From Candidatus Pelagibacter communis (GTDB taxonomy: Bacteria > Pseudomonadota > Alphaproteobacteria > Pelagibacterales > Pelagibacteraceae), in the NCBI RefSeq assembly GCF_012932795.1, contig NZ_LANA01000002.1, forward strand, positions 62,001 to 126,000: DNA of 64,000 bases. The letters are read 5' to 3'. The notes below the pieces were generated by a model. It made no database searches, was not told the DNA's origin, and saw only the letters and a program-made list of their open reading frames with translations. The position numbers and the translations under genes are program-made. The stretch's first letter is position 1. Every line of letters starts with the position of its first letter. Shown piece by piece: positions 62,246-64,000 of the stretch.

Positions 62246-63286
62246 ATGAGTACAATTAAAACTATAAAGACACTACTAGCAGGATTTGCTATGGCTTTGT
62301 TTGCCTTAGCCGCTGTTGCAGAGACAACTCTTAAGCTAGGAACTACTGGAAGATTGGGTATGCCAATCGGTGACGCTATTGATCAAGCATTGATGCCGGC
62401 CTTAGCAAAAGCCTCAGGTGGCAAGATGAAAATTGAACCTTTCTACCAAAAAAGCTTATGTGCTGAACAGAAATGTGGTGAACAAGCCAATCAAGGACTT
62501 ATATCCCTTTGGACTAGCTCTACTGCAAACTATGGTAATTTCGGATCAGAGTTAGCAATTTTTGATTTACCTTTCATTTTCAAATCACTTGAAGATGCAA
62601 AAAGAATATCAAACGAATGGCTTGCAGAAAGACAGTGCAAACTAGCGCTTGAAAATTCAGGCCACATTTGCCTTTCTGTGTATTCAAGCGGTGGATTCAG
62701 ACAGCTTGGAAATGCAACTAAACCAGTTCACGTTCCTAATGATATGAAAGGTCTAAAGTGGCGTACTACTAAGAGTCCGATTGAGTTCATGCTAGTTAAA
62801 AATTGGGGTGCAACTCCAACACCTTATGATTGGAGCCAGTTATACTCAGGCCTACAGTCGGGTGTAGTCGAAGGTCAGTATGTTGCTAGTCCTTGGCAAC
62901 ATGTAGCAAAACTTCATGAAGTTGCAAAATACTTCACTGAGATTGGAGGCATGTGGTCTGGAAATATTCTAGCAATGGATGCAAAGCAGTATAATGCTCT
63001 ATCTTCTCAAGAGAAGAAATGGTTACACAAAGCTGCTGATGCGTATGGAGAAAAAGTAAACCAGTTAGATAACGCTTGGATTAAGAATGGAGAAGATGCA
63101 ATTAAAGCGTCTGTGAAAGAATGGTATGTTCCATCTGATGCGGAAATGACTAAATGGAGAGCAGGTGCAATTGGTGCTTGGGTAAAAGCCAAGGGTACTT
63201 TTGAACCAGAGGTAGCTAAAAGAGTACTTCTAGAACAAGGAATGGATGGATTTGTAGCTCAGTTAGAGAAAGCTGGGGCTCTTTAA
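62246..63286 (+). CDS. dctP: TRAP transporter substrate-binding protein
   Basis: This periplasmic binding protein of a TRAP transporter has 346 residues with a Sec signal (TLLAGFAMALFALAAVAET). It shows GSELAIFDLPFIFKSLEDAK, VPNDMKGLKWRTTKSPIEFM with the conserved substrate-binding Arg, and YSGLQSGVVEGQYVASPWQH. It has several Cys residues (SLCAEQKCGEQ, RQCKLAL, HICLSV) that could form disulfides. Base composition is richer in GC than the preceding genes. A hairpin follows, then dctM. Confidence 0.93.
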   Translation: MSTIKTIKTLLAGFAMALFALAAVAETTLKLGTTGRLGMPIGDAIDQALMPALAKASGGKMKIEPFYQKSLCAEQKCGEQANQGLISLWTSSTANYGNFGSELAIFDLPFIFKSLEDAKRISNEWLAERQCKLALENSGHICLSVYSSGGFRQLGNATKPVHVPNDMKGLKWRTTKSPIEFMLVKNWGATPTPYDWSQLYSGLQSGVVEGQYVASPWQHVAKLHEVAKYFTEIGGMWSGNILAMDAKQYNALSSQEKKWLHKAADAYGEKVNQLDNAWIKNGEDAIKASVKEWYVPSDAEMTKWRAGAIGAWVKAKGTFEPEVAKRVLLEQGMDGFVAQLEKAGAL

Positions 63287-63306
63287 ATCGTTCAACAAAA
63301 AACTGT

Positions 63307-63350
63307 GTAAAGATCATTTTGCTCAATTTTTAGAACTAGATGATCTTTAC
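63307..63350 (+). repeat. Perfect 11-bp inverted repeat after dctP
   Basis: GTAAAGATCAT (63307-63317) and ATGATCTTTAC (63340-63350) surround a 22-nt loop in the dctP-dctM gap. No T-run follows. Such hairpins at the 3' end of binding-protein genes commonly protect the mRNA and raise the binding protein above the membrane subunits; that role here is inferred. Confidence 0.7.
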
Positions 63351-63379
63351 CTAAAACAATTCATAACAAATAAGTAACT

Positions 63380-64000
63380 ATGGAAAGTATCATTCTACTC
63401 GGAATACTCCTTTTTCTAATCCTATTAGGAGCTCCCATTGGCTTCATATTAATACTGATACCATTTGTTTATATTCTATTTACCGACGTTGTACCCCTTA
63501 TTTTAATTCCTAGTCAAATGTTTAATGCTATTGATTCAGTTCCATTAACTGCAATTGCGTTCTTTATGTTGACAGGTGAGTTAATGACAAGTGCCACGAT
63601 TACTGACAGGTTAGTAGCCTTGAGCAAATCATTAATTGGACGTGTACGAGGGGGGTTGGCCCAAGTCAATGTTCTTGTGAGCATGTTTTTTGCAGGGATG
63701 AATGGTTCTGTGGTTGCAGATACAGCTACAGTTGGAGCATTAGTGTTACCAGCTATGAAAAAAGCTGGCTATCCTCCTGCGTTTTCGGCTGCAGTCACAG
63801 GCGTAAGCTCCACCATAGGAGGCATAATTCCACCTAGTATCATGATGATTGTACTTGCTAATTCGACAGAGCTTTCAATTGCATCACTATTTGCAGCCGG
63901 AATTATTCCAGGCGTGTTGATAGGCGTTGTGATCATGATAATCAATCATTACTTCGCAATCAAACATAACTTCGAGCGCAGTGATGAAAAATTTTCGATA
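63380..64000 (+). CDS. dctM: TRAP transporter large permease subunit (truncated by window end)
   Basis: This is the beginning of the large membrane subunit of a TRAP transporter (207 codons visible of an expected 420-ish). It shows LLFLILLGAPIGFILILIPF, PLTAIAFFMLTGELMTSATI, SMFFAGMNGSVVADTATVGA, and GGIIPPSIMMIVLANSTELS. The small subunit DctQ that usually lies between the binding protein and the large subunit is absent; only 93 bp separate them. GC content is high (for example 30 of 60 bases at 63781-63840). Confidence 0.93.
   Translation, partial: MESIILLGILLFLILLGAPIGFILILIPFVYILFTDVVPLILIPSQMFNAIDSVPLTAIAFFMLTGELMTSATITDRLVALSKSLIGRVRGGLAQVNVLVSMFFAGMNGSVVADTATVGALVLPAMKKAGYPPAFSAAVTGVSSTIGGIIPPSIMMIVLANSTELSIASLFAAGIIPGVLIGVVIMIINHYFAIKHNFERSDEKFSI

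Noticed and set aside
1-64000. CRISPR array, prophage, IS elements, rRNA or tRNA genes
   Set aside because: No spaced direct repeats, integrase or transposase genes, terminal inverted repeats, or tRNA-like folds with conserved TTCGA loops were seen; spacers are too short for most of these.

Overview
The window looks like a streamlined alphaproteobacterial genome of the SAR11 / Candidatus Pelagibacter type. The evidence is a very AT-rich base composition, near-continuous coding, no gap over about 300 bp, and stop/start overlaps (ATGA, TAATG) throughout. Alphaproteobacterial neighbourhoods are also present: purN-purM next to DUF2066-hda, accC-accB-aroQ next to DUF2155 and NDUFA12, and a SUF operon under an Rrf2 regulator. 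The organism assignment is inference from gene content and style. No rRNA, tRNA, IS element, prophage or CRISPR array is visible.

Layout. 0-5.8 kb: the start of formate-tetrahydrofolate ligase diverges from a complete heterotetrameric sarcosine oxidase operon (soxBDAG), so methyl-group oxidation and folate-linked C1 handling sit together. 5.8-12.7 kb: a DMT permease, two tandem paralogous lipoproteins, purN/purM, DUF2066, hda and aspS. 12.6-17.5 kb: an orphan TSCPD protein (homologous to the C-terminus of B12-dependent ribonucleotide reductase), NDUFA12, DUF2155, accC/accB/aroQ and thiS/thiG. 17.5-28.2 kb: RNase E/G, PBP1A, prfB with an intact programmed +1 frameshift, an AsmA-like protein, tyrS, anmK and an alpha/beta hydrolase. 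28.2-34.5 kb: an IscR-like regulator behind a perfect palindrome, then sufB-C-D-S-U, a DUF59 gene and sufA. 34.5-40.5 kb: glnA, a YbaK-type deacylase, a second DMT permease, a 2OG-Fe(II) oxygenase, aldB with an in-frame lysine-rich upstream extension, and DUF779. 40.5-49.0 kb: a molybdenum and sulfur region with msrPQ, a TauE/SafE permease, moaB, pseudoazurin, moaA-C-D-E, a SorA/SoxC-type sulfite dehydrogenase with its c-type cytochrome, and a GYD protein. 49.1-56.6 kb: aldehyde dehydrogenase, beta-hydroxyacid dehydrogenase and FAH hydrolase genes, ccdA, an azoreductase, a TPR/2OG-oxygenase pair, an inositol-monophosphatase family gene, DUF924 and DUF952. 56.6-60.2 kb: a structured intergenic region, two SMR-like proteins flanking DUF2798, a small secreted protein, a membrane protein and cysK-cysE. 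60.3-64.0 kb: a VOC protein, an aldehyde dehydrogenase and a TRAP transporter (dctP, then a truncated dctM) with visibly higher GC.

How the genes work together. The moa genes make the molybdopterin used by the two Mo enzymes nearby (MsrP and the SorA-like protein); cytochrome c and pseudoazurin are plausible periplasmic electron carriers for them. SUF supplies Fe-S clusters, for example to MoaA. CysE/CysK make cysteine.

Most interesting points: a compact minus-strand unit at 56.60-56.82 kb (promoter, consensus Shine-Dalgarno, 8-codon ORF, several hairpins); an orphan TSCPD protein; SMR proteins without the essential Glu14; RNase E without its zinc-link cysteines; a hairpin plus T8 tract over a cytochrome start codon; six convergent gene pairs sharing one palindromic TTAA as both stop codons; and Gly-Gly tail codons doubling as Shine-Dalgarno sequences.
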